Source: Actinoplanes sp. TFC3 (GTDB lineage: Bacteria > Actinomycetota > Actinomycetes > Mycobacteriales > Micromonosporaceae). From it: a DNA stretch of 64,000 nt. How positions within the stretch are numbered: the stretch's first letter is position 1; each line of letters opens with the position of its first letter. The position numbers and the translations under genes were made by a program. The stretch lies in assembly GCF_001553785.1 (NCBI RefSeq), contig NZ_LOJP01000001.1, forward strand, positions 695,367-759,366, given 5' to 3'. Shown in pieces: positions 37,862-45,945 of this stretch. The notes below the pieces were generated by a model, which was not told the origin of the DNA, ran no database searches, and was given only the letters and a program-made list of their open reading frames with translations.

Positions 37862-38719
37862 ATGCTGGAACGCCTGACCGGCGCCATCGAACGGCACAGC
37901 ACCGGGTTCGGCTCGCAGACCGCGGTGCCCCGCCAGACGCTGGTCGCGCTCGACGAGCCCATCGTCCCGGCCGACCTCCTGTACTCGCCGATGGTCTGCT
38001 TCGTTGTCGGCGGCGCTAAACGCAGCTTCGCGGGCGAGCGAAGCTGGCTCGTCGACACCGGCGACATGTTCCTCAACTCGGTCGCCATGCCGGTCACCGC
38101 GGCGTTCGAGCGGTTGCCGTACCGGTCGGTGGTTCTGCATCTGGAAATCAGCGCGCTGGACGACGTGCTGATGGACGCCGGCCCGCAGGAGCTGATGGAG
38201 ATGCAGACGACCGCGCCGATGACCCCCGGCATCGTCGACGCGGTCACCCGCTGGGTCGCCCTGCTGGACGAGCCGCGTGACATCAAGGCGCTGGCCGAGC
38301 GGATCGAAGGCGAAATCCTCTACCGGCTCCTGACCAGCCCGCTCGGCCCGGCCCTGCGGCAATGGGCGCACGCCGACACCGCTGCCGCCCGCATCCGCAC
38401 GGCGGCGTCCTGGATCGTCAGCCACTACGCCCAGCCTTTGCGCATCGACGACCTGGCCGCGATCGCCCACATGAGCCCGGCCACGCTGCACCGGCACTTC
38501 AAGACCGCCACCGGCTTGAGCCCGCTGCAGTTCCAGAAGCAAATGCGGCTGCAGGAGGCCCGGCGCTTGCTGCTGCGCGGCTCAGCCACCGCAGCCCAGG
38601 TCGCCGTGGCCGTCGGATATGCCAGCGCCACCCAGTTCAACCGGGAGTACCGCCGCTTCTACGGTTTGCCGCCGGGCCGCGACACCGACCGGCTGCTGCT
38701 CAGCTCTGTTGAGAGCTGA
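37862..38719 (+). CDS. AraC-family regulator
   Basis: A 285-residue regulator: an AraC N-terminal cupin-like domain (VPRQTLVALDEPIVPADLLYSPMVCFVVGG, DTGDMFLNSVAMPVTAAFE) and a C-terminal double helix-turn-helix (HYAQPLRIDDLAAIAHMSPATLHRHFKTATGLSPLQFQKQMRLQEAR, VAVAVGYASATQFNREYRRFYG). ATG 37862 has GGAGG at a good distance. It is divergent from the reductase gene and probably regulates it. This subfamily usually pairs with oxidoreductases. Confidence 0.93.
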   Translation: MLERLTGAIERHSTGFGSQTAVPRQTLVALDEPIVPADLLYSPMVCFVVGGAKRSFAGERSWLVDTGDMFLNSVAMPVTAAFERLPYRSVVLHLEISALDDVLMDAGPQELMEMQTTAPMTPGIVDAVTRWVALLDEPRDIKALAERIEGEILYRLLTSPLGPALRQWAHADTAAARIRTAASWIVSHYAQPLRIDDLAAIAHMSPATLHRHFKTATGLSPLQFQKQMRLQEARRLLLRGSATAAQVAVAVGYASATQFNREYRRFYGLPPGRDTDRLLLSSVES

Positions 38720-38744
38720 GCCACGCGCCAGCGTCACGGAGCGG

Positions 38745-38813
38745 TCAAGGCCGGCGCAGCACCTTGCCCAGGTTCTCGCGGGCTTCGAGGATCCGGTGAG
38801 CTTCGGCGGCCCG
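38745..38813 (-). pseudogene. C-terminal remnant of a zinc/quinone oxidoreductase (MDR family)
   Basis: In the 110-bp gap between the AraC and rhamnose isomerase genes, the reverse strand encodes AAEAHRILEARENLGKVLRRP and a stop, the characteristic C-terminal end of medium-chain dehydrogenase/quinone oxidoreductases (AAEAHRLLE...GKVL). An in-frame stop at 38814-38816 precedes it and no start exists, so this is only a deletion scar of about 22 codons. A chance match is possible, since the stretch is short. Confidence 0.55.
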
Positions 38814-38828
38814 TCAGTGGCCGGCGGA

Positions 38829-39995
38829 TCAGGCTCCCCAGCCGGCCTGCTGGCCGCCGACCCGCTCCTCGACGATCTTCTCCTGGTAGCCGCTGCGCTT
38901 GTACGCCGCCACCGGATCCGGGTCCAGGCCCAGATCGCTGCGGACCTCGGCGAGCAGCGGCCGTACATCGGTGTTGTAAGCGTCCATCAGCACCCCGTTC
39001 GCCTCCAGCACGTCGCCGTTGTTCTGCGCCGCAGCCAGGGCGTTCCGATCCACCAGCAGAGCCTTGGCCGTCGCTTCCTGGATGTTGAGCACCGAGCGGA
39101 TGATGGCCGGGATCTTTGCCTCGATGTTGTGGCATTGGTCGAGCATGAAATTGATGCCGTACGCCGGGTCCAGCGCGTTGCCCCGCACGATTTCGTACAT
39201 GATCCGGAACAGTTGGAACGGGTCTGCCGCCCCTGCCATGAGGTCGTCATCGGCGTAGAAGCGGCTGTTGAAGTCGAACGCACCGAGCTTCTTCTGGCGT
39301 AGCAGAAACGCCACGATGAACTCGATATTGGTGCCGGGAGCGTGGTGGCCGGTATCGATGCAAACCGTGGCTCGGGGGCCCAGCTCCAGGCAGTGAGCGT
39401 AGGACGTACCCCAGTCGGGAATGTCGGTGGCGTAGAAGGCCGGCTCGAAGAGCTTGTATTCCAAGAGGATCCGCTGGTTTTCCCCGAGCCGGGCGTAGGT
39501 CTCGCGCAGCGCCTCGGCGAGCCGGTCCTGGCGGTTGGTCAGGTCGTCCTGGCCGGGATAATTGATGCCGTCGGAGAACCACAGCTTGAGATCACGGGAG
39601 CCGGTCTGGTCCATGATGGCGATCGCTTCGAGCAGGTGATCGGTGGCTTTTCGCCGTACCGCCGGATCGGGGTTTGTCACCGAGCCCAGCTTGTAATCGT
39701 CGTCCTGGAAAACGTTGGTGTTCATTGCACCGATCGCCACGCCCAACGACGAAGCGTAAGCAGCCAGCGAGGCGTAATCGTCGACCTTGTCCCAGGGGAT
39801 GTGCAAAGCCACTGTGGGCGCCACGCCCGTGTATTTGTGCACGACCGCGGCGTCGGCGATCTTTTCCTGCGGGGAGCGCGGGACGCCGGGCTGGGCGAAG
39901 ACCTTGAAGCGGGTTCCCGAATTGCCGAACGCCCAGGATGGGGTCTCCACCCGCTGGGCGCTCAGGGTGCGCTTGACGGCGGCGAGATCGGTCAT
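38829..39995 (-). CDS. rhaI: L-rhamnose isomerase
   Basis: A 388-residue TIM-barrel, metal-dependent sugar isomerase converting L-rhamnose to L-rhamnulose. Recognised from TPSWAFGNSGTRFKVFAQPG, VALHIPWDKVDDYASLAAYA, GAMNTNVFQDDDYKLGS, LKLWFSDGINYPGQDD, LEYKLFEPAFYATDIPDWGTSYAHC and VCIDTGHHAPGTNIEFIVA, which carry the conserved Glu/Asp/His metal ligands of the RhaI (xylose isomerase-like) type. ATG 39995 gives the right length; the frame's extension to 40172 lies over the binding-protein gene. It is last in the leftward transporter operon, 22 bp after the binding-protein stop. Confidence 0.92.
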   Translation of the reverse strand: MTDLAAVKRTLSAQRVETPSWAFGNSGTRFKVFAQPGVPRSPQEKIADAAVVHKYTGVAPTVALHIPWDKVDDYASLAAYASSLGVAIGAMNTNVFQDDDYKLGSVTNPDPAVRRKATDHLLEAIAIMDQTGSRDLKLWFSDGINYPGQDDLTNRQDRLAEALRETYARLGENQRILLEYKLFEPAFYATDIPDWGTSYAHCLELGPRATVCIDTGHHAPGTNIEFIVAFLLRQKKLGAFDFNSRFYADDDLMAGAADPFQLFRIMYEIVRGNALDPAYGINFMLDQCHNIEAKIPAIIRSVLNIQEATAKALLVDRNALAAAQNNGDVLEANGVLMDAYNTDVRPLLAEVRSDLGLDPDPVAAYKRSGYQEKIVEERVGGQQAGWGA

Positions 39996-40017
39996 GGCTG
40001 TCACGCTTCTTCCCGCA

Positions 40018-41091
40018 TCAGAAGTTGAACTGATCGATGTTCTCAGCGGTGAACTCGGTGGGCGGGCCGAGCACGATCTCGCCGTCGGCGCCGATCGTGT
40101 ACTCGCCGAGCTTGCCGGCGGTGAACTTCTGACCCTGCGCGCCGGTGATCTGCCCGGAGGCGAGGGCGGCACCGGCGTAGGCGGCCAGGTAGCCGATGTC
40201 GGCCGGGTTCCACAGCGCGAACTTCTTCACCGTGGCGTCCTTGACGTACTCGCGCATCTGGTTCGGCAGGCCCAGCCCGGTGATCTGCACCTTGCCCTTG
40301 TAATTCGAAGAACTGACGTAGCGCGAGGCCGCGGCAATACCCACCGTGGTCGGGGACACGATCACCTTCAGATTGGGGTACGACTGCAGCAGGCCCTGCG
40401 CCTCCTGGAACGACTTCTGGTCGTCGTCGTTGCCGTACACGGTCTTGACCAGCTTGAGCTTGCTGTTCTCGGGCTTGGCCAACTCGGTCTTCATCACCTC
40501 GATCCACGCGTTCTGGTTCGTGGCGTTCGGGGTGGCCGACAGGATCGCGATCTCGCCCTCGCCACCGGCCAGCTCGTTTGCCATCTTGGTCAGGCTTTCG
40601 CCGATGCCCTGCGTGGTCGCCTGGTTGATGAACGCGTCGCGGCAGTCCTTGGAGGCATCGGAGTCGAACGACACCACCTTGATGCCGGCCTGGCGGGCCT
40701 GGTTGAGTGACGGGCAGACCGCGTTCGGGTCGTTGGCCGCCACCACGATCACGTTCTGCTGCTGCTGGATCAGCGTGTTGATATAGCTGACCTGCGACGA
40801 CGCGCTGGCATCGTTGGGGCCGACCAGCTTGTACTCGCCCTTGAGCTCGCCGACTGCCACCTTGCCGCCGCTGGTCTCGACGTCGGAGTACGGGTTGTTG
40901 AGCTGCTTGGGCAGATAGGCGATCTTCAAGCCTTCCTCGATCTTCGCGTTCGGGTCGGCGGCCGCGCTGGCCTGGGAACCGCCGCCGCTGCTGGACGCGC
41001 TGTCCTTGGTGGTGCCGCCGCAAGCGGACAGGCCAACGACGAGCAGGGAGGCGGTGGCTGCGGTCACTATCCGTGGGTGCGAGCGGAACAT
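40018..41091 (-). CDS. rhaS: Rhamnose ABC transporter substrate-binding lipoprotein
   Basis: A 357-residue lipoprotein: lipobox LSAC (Cys24), a Ser/Gly/Ala linker, then GLKIAYLPKQLNNPYSDVETSGG, ASSQVSYINTLIQQQQNVIVVAANDPNAVC, VVSFDSDASKDCRDAFINQA and LKVIVSPTTVGIAAASRYVS. The pattern matches the RhaS group of type-I sugar receptors. It lies between the two permease genes and rhaI in one leftward operon, so L-rhamnose is the expected ligand. Confidence 0.92.
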   Translation of the reverse strand: MFRSHPRIVTAATASLLVVGLSACGGTTKDSASSSGGGSQASAAADPNAKIEEGLKIAYLPKQLNNPYSDVETSGGKVAVGELKGEYKLVGPNDASASSQVSYINTLIQQQQNVIVVAANDPNAVCPSLNQARQAGIKVVSFDSDASKDCRDAFINQATTQGIGESLTKMANELAGGEGEIAILSATPNATNQNAWIEVMKTELAKPENSKLKLVKTVYGNDDDQKSFQEAQGLLQSYPNLKVIVSPTTVGIAAASRYVSSSNYKGKVQITGLGLPNQMREYVKDATVKKFALWNPADIGYLAAYAGAALASGQITGAQGQKFTAGKLGEYTIGADGEIVLGPPTEFTAENIDQFNF

Positions 41092-41115
41092 GGCAACTCC
41101 TCGGGCCGGGGGAAT

Positions 41116-42099
41116 TCAGCTGGTTACGGCTTGACGGCGCTTACGCCGTTGAAGTGCGGTGCGCAGCGAAGAAGCAAGGTTGGGCAGCAGAACCGAGAGC
41201 ACGAGCAAAGCCCCGGTGACGATGTTGAGGGCCTGACCGGAGACGTCCTGCAGGCGTAAGGCGTTCTGCAGAGCGGCAAGCAGAACAACGCCAGCGAGTA
41301 CGCCCGGAAGGTTGCCTTTGCCGCCGAAGATGGAAACGCCGCCGAGCAGCACCGCCGCGACGACGGCGAGTTCGAGGCCGGAACCGTTGTCCGCGCGGGC
41401 ACTGGAGTAGCGCAGGGTCCACAGGATACCGACCAGTGCCGCGATCGCGCCGCTGGCGACGTACAGCCAGAATTTGCTTCTCGCCACTCGGATGCCGGAG
41501 AAATGCGCGGCCTTGTCGTTGGCTCCGATCGCATACAGCGAGCGGCCGAAGGGCGTCGCGTGCAGCACGATGCCGAAGATCACGGCGAGCGCCACGATCA
41601 GGATGAGAACGTTGGGCACCGGACCGCCGCCGATCGTGCCGGTGACCCAGCCGGTGTAGGTGAACGGGAAGTCGGCCACCGCGCCGTCGCCGAGCACCAC
41701 GAAGGCCAGCCCTCGATACAGCGCAAGGGTGCCGATGGTGACGGCCAGCGAGGGCAGCCCGAGCGCGTTGACCAGCAAGCCGTTTACCGCCCCGAGCACC
41801 GCACCGATCACGACGACCAGTGGGATGATCGTCTCGATGGACAACCCGTTGTTCCAGAACCAGCCCATCAGCGAACTCGCCAGACCCAGGATGCTCGCCA
41901 CCGACAAGTCGATCTCGCCCGTCACGATGATCAGCGTCATCGGGAGCGCGACCAGCGCGATCGGCATCAGATCGAGCACCAGGAACGTGAAGTTGCGGCT
42001 GGTACCGAAGTTGGGCACGCCGAGCGAGGCCACCACCAGCACCACGACGGTCAGCGCGAGGATGATGGCGTCCCAGCTCGCGAGTCTGCCCCTAAACAT
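41116..42099 (-). CDS. rhaQ: Rhamnose ABC transporter permease (second)
   Basis: A 327-residue permease with about nine helices, the BPD_transp_2 signature TLIIVTGEIDLSVASILGLASSL, NGLLVNALGLPSLAVTIGTLALYRG, and LELAVVAAVLLGGVSIFGGKGNLPG. ATG 42099 (MFRGRLASWDAIILAL) overlaps the end of the preceding permease gene by 8 bp. It forms a heterodimer pore with its neighbour. The letters P and Q are assigned by position only. Confidence 0.88.
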   Translation of the reverse strand: MFRGRLASWDAIILALTVVVLVVASLGVPNFGTSRNFTFLVLDLMPIALVALPMTLIIVTGEIDLSVASILGLASSLMGWFWNNGLSIETIIPLVVVIGAVLGAVNGLLVNALGLPSLAVTIGTLALYRGLAFVVLGDGAVADFPFTYTGWVTGTIGGGPVPNVLILIVALAVIFGIVLHATPFGRSLYAIGANDKAAHFSGIRVARSKFWLYVASGAIAALVGILWTLRYSSARADNGSGLELAVVAAVLLGGVSIFGGKGNLPGVLAGVVLLAALQNALRLQDVSGQALNIVTGALLVLSVLLPNLASSLRTALQRRKRRQAVTS

Positions 42100-43102
42100 G
42101 GCTGTCCCTCTTTCGCAGGGAGCGGGCGATGCGGACGGCCACAATGCGGTCGGCACAGATTGCCAGCACGATCAGCGCGCCCACGATGGCCTGCTGCCAG
42201 AACTGGTTGATGTCCAGCACGGTCAGGGCGCTACCGATCACGGTCAGCAGCAGCGCGCCGAGACCCGCGCCCCACACCGTGCCGCTGCCCCCGGAGACCG
42301 CGACCCCGCCGACCACCACCGCGGCCACAACGTTCAGCTCGTAGCCGTTGCCGGCCGAGGCGTCGATGGTGCCGAAGCGCGAGGCGAACAGCACCCCGGC
42401 CAGCCCGGCCAGCGCCCCGCTGACGATGAACGCGGTGAGCAGGTTGCGGGCCACCTTGATGCCGGCCAGCTCGGCGGCGCTGGGGCTGGATCCCATGGCG
42501 TACAGCTCGCGGCCGAGCCGGTAGTTGCGCATGAGCAGCGCGACCCCGCCGACCACCACCAGCGCGATCAGGACCAGCCACGGGACGCCCAGGATCGAGT
42601 CGTTGGCGAACTGCAGGAAGTGCGTGGGCAACTCATCGGCGTTCACCTGCCCGCCGCCGGCCCAGGAGTAGATGAGCCCGCGGAAGATGTACATCGTGCC
42701 GAGCGTGACCACCAGCGCGGGCACCCGGCCGTAGCGGACCAGCACCCCGTTGAGCAGCCCGGCCACCGCGCCGACCACGAGCCCGGTCACCAGCGCCACG
42801 ACCATCGGCAGGCCCGGGTCGGCGCTCATCATGCTGGCGACGGTGAACGCGCTGACCCCGAGCACCGAGCCCACCGACAGGTCGATGTTGCGGGTGATCA
42901 CGACAACCGCCTGGCCGGCCGCCATCACCGCCAGGATCGCGGTGTTCAGCAGGATGTCCCGGATGCTCTGCGCCGACAAGAACCGCGGCTGGCTGACGGT
43001 GGTGTAAGCGACCAGTGCCGCGAGCGCGATGACGATGCCCAGCTCACGGGTCTTTGCCAGCGGGTTCTGCCGGGCGTGGGGCGGACTGGCGACGGTGGCC
43101 AT
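42092..43102 (-). CDS. rhaP: Rhamnose ABC transporter permease (first)
   Basis: A 336-residue permease: QAVVVITRNIDLSVGSVLGVSAF, LLNGVLVRYGRVPALVVTLGTMYIFRG, and YELNVVAAVVVGGVAVSGGSGTVWGAGLGAL. ATG 43102 overlaps the ATPase stop (TGATG). The frame runs open upstream to 43459, but only because it lies over the ATPase gene. It is paired with the next permease and fed by the binding protein downstream. Confidence 0.88.
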   Translation of the reverse strand: MATVASPPHARQNPLAKTRELGIVIALAALVAYTTVSQPRFLSAQSIRDILLNTAILAVMAAGQAVVVITRNIDLSVGSVLGVSAFTVASMMSADPGLPMVVALVTGLVVGAVAGLLNGVLVRYGRVPALVVTLGTMYIFRGLIYSWAGGGQVNADELPTHFLQFANDSILGVPWLVLIALVVVGGVALLMRNYRLGRELYAMGSSPSAAELAGIKVARNLLTAFIVSGALAGLAGVLFASRFGTIDASAGNGYELNVVAAVVVGGVAVSGGSGTVWGAGLGALLLTVIGSALTVLDINQFWQQAIVGALIVLAICADRIVAVRIARSLRKRDSHV

Positions 43103-44589
43103 CACGAGGCTCCCATCGCCGCGTACATGACGCTCTCCTCGGTGGCCTCGGCTCGGGTCAGCTGGGCGGTCACGTGGCCCTCCCGGAGCACGACGATGCG
43201 GTCGGCCATCCCGAGCACCTCGGGCAGCTCGGACGAGACCATGACGACGGCCAGGCCGCGGGCCGCCAGCGACGACAGCAGCCGGTGAACTTCGGCCTTG
43301 GTGCCCACGTCGATGCCGCGGGTAGGTTCGTCGACGATCAGCAGCTTCGGCCCGGTGGCCAGCCACTTGGCCAGCACTACCTTCTGCTGGTTGCCGCCGG
43401 ACAACGTGGCGACCGGATCGGTCAGCCGGCCGAATTTGGTCTGCAGCTGCTTGGTCCACCCGGCGGCTTCGCGGCGCTCGGTGCCGCCGAAGAGCAGTCC
43501 CAGCTTGGCCAGCGCCCGCGAGCGCGGCAACGTCACGTTCCGCTCGATGGAGAGTTCCATGACCAGGCCCTGCTGGCGGCGGTCCTCGGGTACCAGCCCC
43601 ATCCCGGCCGTCATTGACGCGCGCGGGTTGCCGGGTTTGAGCTTCCTGCCGAGAAACGTGACTGTGCCGCTGTCGTACTTGTCCACGCCGAACACGGCCT
43701 GCATGACCTCCGAGCGTCCGGCCCCCACCAGCCCGGCCAGCGCCACGATCTCGCCGGCCCTGACCTGGAAGCTGATGTCGCGGAACACGCCCGCGCGGCT
43801 CAGACCCTGGACTTCGAGGACTGTTTCGCCGATCGTGGCTTCCTGCTTGGGATAGAGCGCGCTGAGGTCTCGCCCGACCATGCGCCGGATCATGTCGTCG
43901 ACGCCGAGGTCGCTGACCGGCTCGGTGCAGACATGCTTGCCGTCGCGCATGATCGTGACGCGCTGGCAGAGCGCGGTGATCTCCTCGAAGCGGTGCGAGA
44001 TGAACATGATCGCCGCGCCTTCGTCGCGGAGGGCTCGGGTGACGGCGAACAGGCGGTCGACCTCCACGCCGCTGAGCGCGGCGGTTGGCTCGTCCATGAT
44101 GAGCACCCGCGCGTGGCTCGACAGGGCCTTAGCGATTTCGACGAGCTGCTGGTCGGCGATGGACAGGCCGCGAGCCGGGCGGGCCGGGTCGATGTGGACG
44201 CCAAGGCGCGCGAACAGCCGTACCGCGTTGGCATTCATGGTTTTGCGGTCGATCTGCCGCAGGCGGGTCAGCGGCTGGTTGCCCATCGCGATGTTCTCGG
44301 CGACCGAGAGGTCCGGGAAAAGCGTGGGTTCCTGATAGATGACGGCAATCCCGGCGGCCTTGGCGTCGGCCGGGTTCGTGAACGTCACCTCGCGGCCGTC
44401 AACGAGCAGGGTGCCGGTGTCGGGCCGATGCACCCCGGCCAGCATCTTGACGATTGTCGACTTCCCGGCGCCGTTCTCCCCGACGAGCGCGTGGGCCTCG
44501 CCGGCCACGAGAGAGAAGCTGACCTCCTGCACGGCAGACACCGCCCCGAAGGATTTGCTCACGCCGCGGATCTCGAGCAACGGGCTCAC
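43102..44589 (-). CDS. rhaT: Rhamnose ABC transporter ATP-binding protein (two domains)
   Basis: A 495-residue ATPase with two fused nucleotide-binding domains as in RbsA/RhaT. Domain 1 has GENGAGKSTIVKML, YQEPTLFPDLS, LSIADQQLVEIAKAL and VLIMDEPTAAL. Domain 2 has ALAGLVGAGRSEVMQ with a degenerate Walker A, LSGGNQQKVVLAKWL and LLIVDEPTRGID. GTG 44589 with GGAGG just upstream is chosen; the earlier GTG at 44595 falls inside that ribosome-binding site. It is first gene of the leftward rhamnose operon, behind a candidate LacI operator. Confidence 0.93.
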   Translation of the reverse strand: MSPLLEIRGVSKSFGAVSAVQEVSFSLVAGEAHALVGENGAGKSTIVKMLAGVHRPDTGTLLVDGREVTFTNPADAKAAGIAVIYQEPTLFPDLSVAENIAMGNQPLTRLRQIDRKTMNANAVRLFARLGVHIDPARPARGLSIADQQLVEIAKALSSHARVLIMDEPTAALSGVEVDRLFAVTRALRDEGAAIMFISHRFEEITALCQRVTIMRDGKHVCTEPVSDLGVDDMIRRMVGRDLSALYPKQEATIGETVLEVQGLSRAGVFRDISFQVRAGEIVALAGLVGAGRSEVMQAVFGVDKYDSGTVTFLGRKLKPGNPRASMTAGMGLVPEDRRQQGLVMELSIERNVTLPRSRALAKLGLLFGGTERREAAGWTKQLQTKFGRLTDPVATLSGGNQQKVVLAKWLATGPKLLIVDEPTRGIDVGTKAEVHRLLSSLAARGLAVVMVSSELPEVLGMADRIVVLREGHVTAQLTRAEATEESVMYAAMGAS

Positions 44590-44610
44590 GATCACCTCCG
44601 GATCACCGGT

Positions 44611-44622
44611 TGAAATGTTTCA
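44611..44622. promoter_or_regulatory. LacI-type operator upstream of the rhamnose transporter operon
   Basis: TGAAATGTTTCA is a near-perfect match to the TGAAACGTTTCA palindrome found further right at 45859-45870. It lies 21 bp before the ATPase start, where bound repressor would block transcription of the leftward operon. Confidence 0.7.
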
Positions 44623-44699
44623 TCCGCCGTGTCACGAACGTAGGTGGCGCGGATCACAAGTGTCAAGCGGCAAATAAGACACGTGCCGTACGATGTCGC

Positions 44700-44712
44700 T
44701 TCAACGTTTCAA
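44700..44712. promoter_or_regulatory. LacI-type operator at the start of the regulator gene
   Basis: TTCAACGTTTCAA centred on AACGTT lies about 10 bp before the GTG of the LacI gene, next to its ribosome-binding site AAAGGGGG. The position suggests negative autoregulation. Confidence 0.6.
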
Positions 44713-44722
44713 AGGGGGCAGG

Positions 44723-45754
44723 GTGGCCATCGGCAGAAGCCCGTCCGTCAAGGACGTCGCCGCGTCCGCCGGGGTTTCCCTCGGCACCGTATCGAATGTG
44801 ATGAATCGGCCCGAGGTGGTCAGCGCGGCCACCCGCGAACGGGTCGAACGAGCCATGGCCGACCTCGGCTTCATCCGCAACGAGTCGGCCCGCCAGTTGC
44901 GCGCGGGCACCAGCCGGGCGCTGGCGTACGTCATGCTCGACGGCAGCAACCCGTTCTTCCACGACGTTGCCCAGGGCATCGAACTGGCCGCCGAGGACGC
45001 GGACATGTCCCTGTTCATCTGCAACAGCAACGGCCGGCCCGGGCGCGAGGAAGTTCATCTCGACCGGTTGGTGCAGCAGCGGGTGCAGGGTTTGTTGATC
45101 ACCCCGGTGGACCCCGGTGCCAAACACTTGCGGGAGATCGCCAAACGCGGCATCCCGGTGGTCATCGTCGACCGCGTCGCGGCCGGCGGCGAGTTCTGCT
45201 CGGTGGCGGTGGATGACGTTCTGGGCGGCCGGATAGCGGTGGAACACCTGGTCGAACAGGGCCACCGCCGGGTCGCGGTGATCGGTGGCCCCGAGTCGAT
45301 AGGGCAGGTACGCGAACGCCTCGAAGGTGCCCGGCAGGTGTGGGCCGAGCTGGGGATGGCAGCGGATGATCTGACGTTCCTGCCGACGGCGGGATCCACG
45401 GTGGTGGAGGGGCGCTCGGCGGGGGAGCGGCTCGCCGGTCTTCCCGTGCGTCGTCGTCCCACGGCTGCGTTCTGCGTGAACGATCTGCTGGCGCTGGGGT
45501 TGTTGCAGCAGGCGATCGGGGCGGGGCTGCGGATTCCCGAGGACTTGGCGATCGTGGGTTTCGACGACATCGAGTTCGCGGCTGCTGCGGCTGTTCCGCT
45601 GACGTCGGTACGCCAGCCCCGGCAGGAGTTGGGGCGCGCGGCGGCGAAGTTGGTGCTCGACGAGTCGGGAAACCCAGAGCATCGCCACGAGCAGTTGTCG
45701 TTCGTGCCGGAGTTGGTGGCGCGCGCTTCGACGGTTTCCCGGCGCAACTACTGA
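44723..45754 (+). CDS. LacI-family regulator of rhamnose genes
   Basis: A 343-residue repressor with LacI helix-turn-helix SVKDVAASAGVSLGTVSNVMNRP, hinge ESARQLRAGTSRAL, and a sugar domain with YVMLDGSNPFFHDVAQGIELAAED, VQGLLITPVDPG, FCVNDLLALGLLQQAI and AIVGFDDIEFAAAAAVPLTSVRQP. GTG 44723 has AAAGGGGGCAGG upstream; the frame's extension to 44693 runs through an operator. It stands between the divergent rhamnose transporter and catabolic genes, with similar palindromes before all three units, so it is the likely rhamnose-responsive repressor. Confidence 0.92.
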   Translation: MAIGRSPSVKDVAASAGVSLGTVSNVMNRPEVVSAATRERVERAMADLGFIRNESARQLRAGTSRALAYVMLDGSNPFFHDVAQGIELAAEDADMSLFICNSNGRPGREEVHLDRLVQQRVQGLLITPVDPGAKHLREIAKRGIPVVIVDRVAAGGEFCSVAVDDVLGGRIAVEHLVEQGHRRVAVIGGPESIGQVRERLEGARQVWAELGMAADDLTFLPTAGSTVVEGRSAGERLAGLPVRRRPTAAFCVNDLLALGLLQQAIGAGLRIPEDLAIVGFDDIEFAAAAAVPLTSVRQPRQELGRAAAKLVLDESGNPEHRHEQLSFVPELVARASTVSRRNY

Positions 45755-45856
45755 ACGCGATGTTTCCGAGCGCTCGTTCGCAACGTTTCAGATGGACGCG
45801 CTTCAATCCGTCGCTATTGACCCCCATGCCGTTGCGGCCGTAGCCTGCATCCAGTT

Positions 45857-45872
45857 TATGAAACGTTTCATA
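45857..45872. promoter_or_regulatory. Perfect 16-bp LacI-type operator before the aldolase/dehydrogenase gene
   Basis: TATGAAACGTTTCATA is a perfect palindrome with the central CG expected for LacI-family sites. It lies 75 bp before the bifunctional aldolase ATG. A second related half-site, CAACGTTTCA, is at 45781-45790, allowing looping or cooperative binding. Confidence 0.8.
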
Positions 45873-45945
45873 ACAATGCAGGCCCGGAAAGCGCCGAACG
45901 GTAAGGCCCGGCTCGGATGACCGCTCCCCAACCCGAAGGAAGCTC

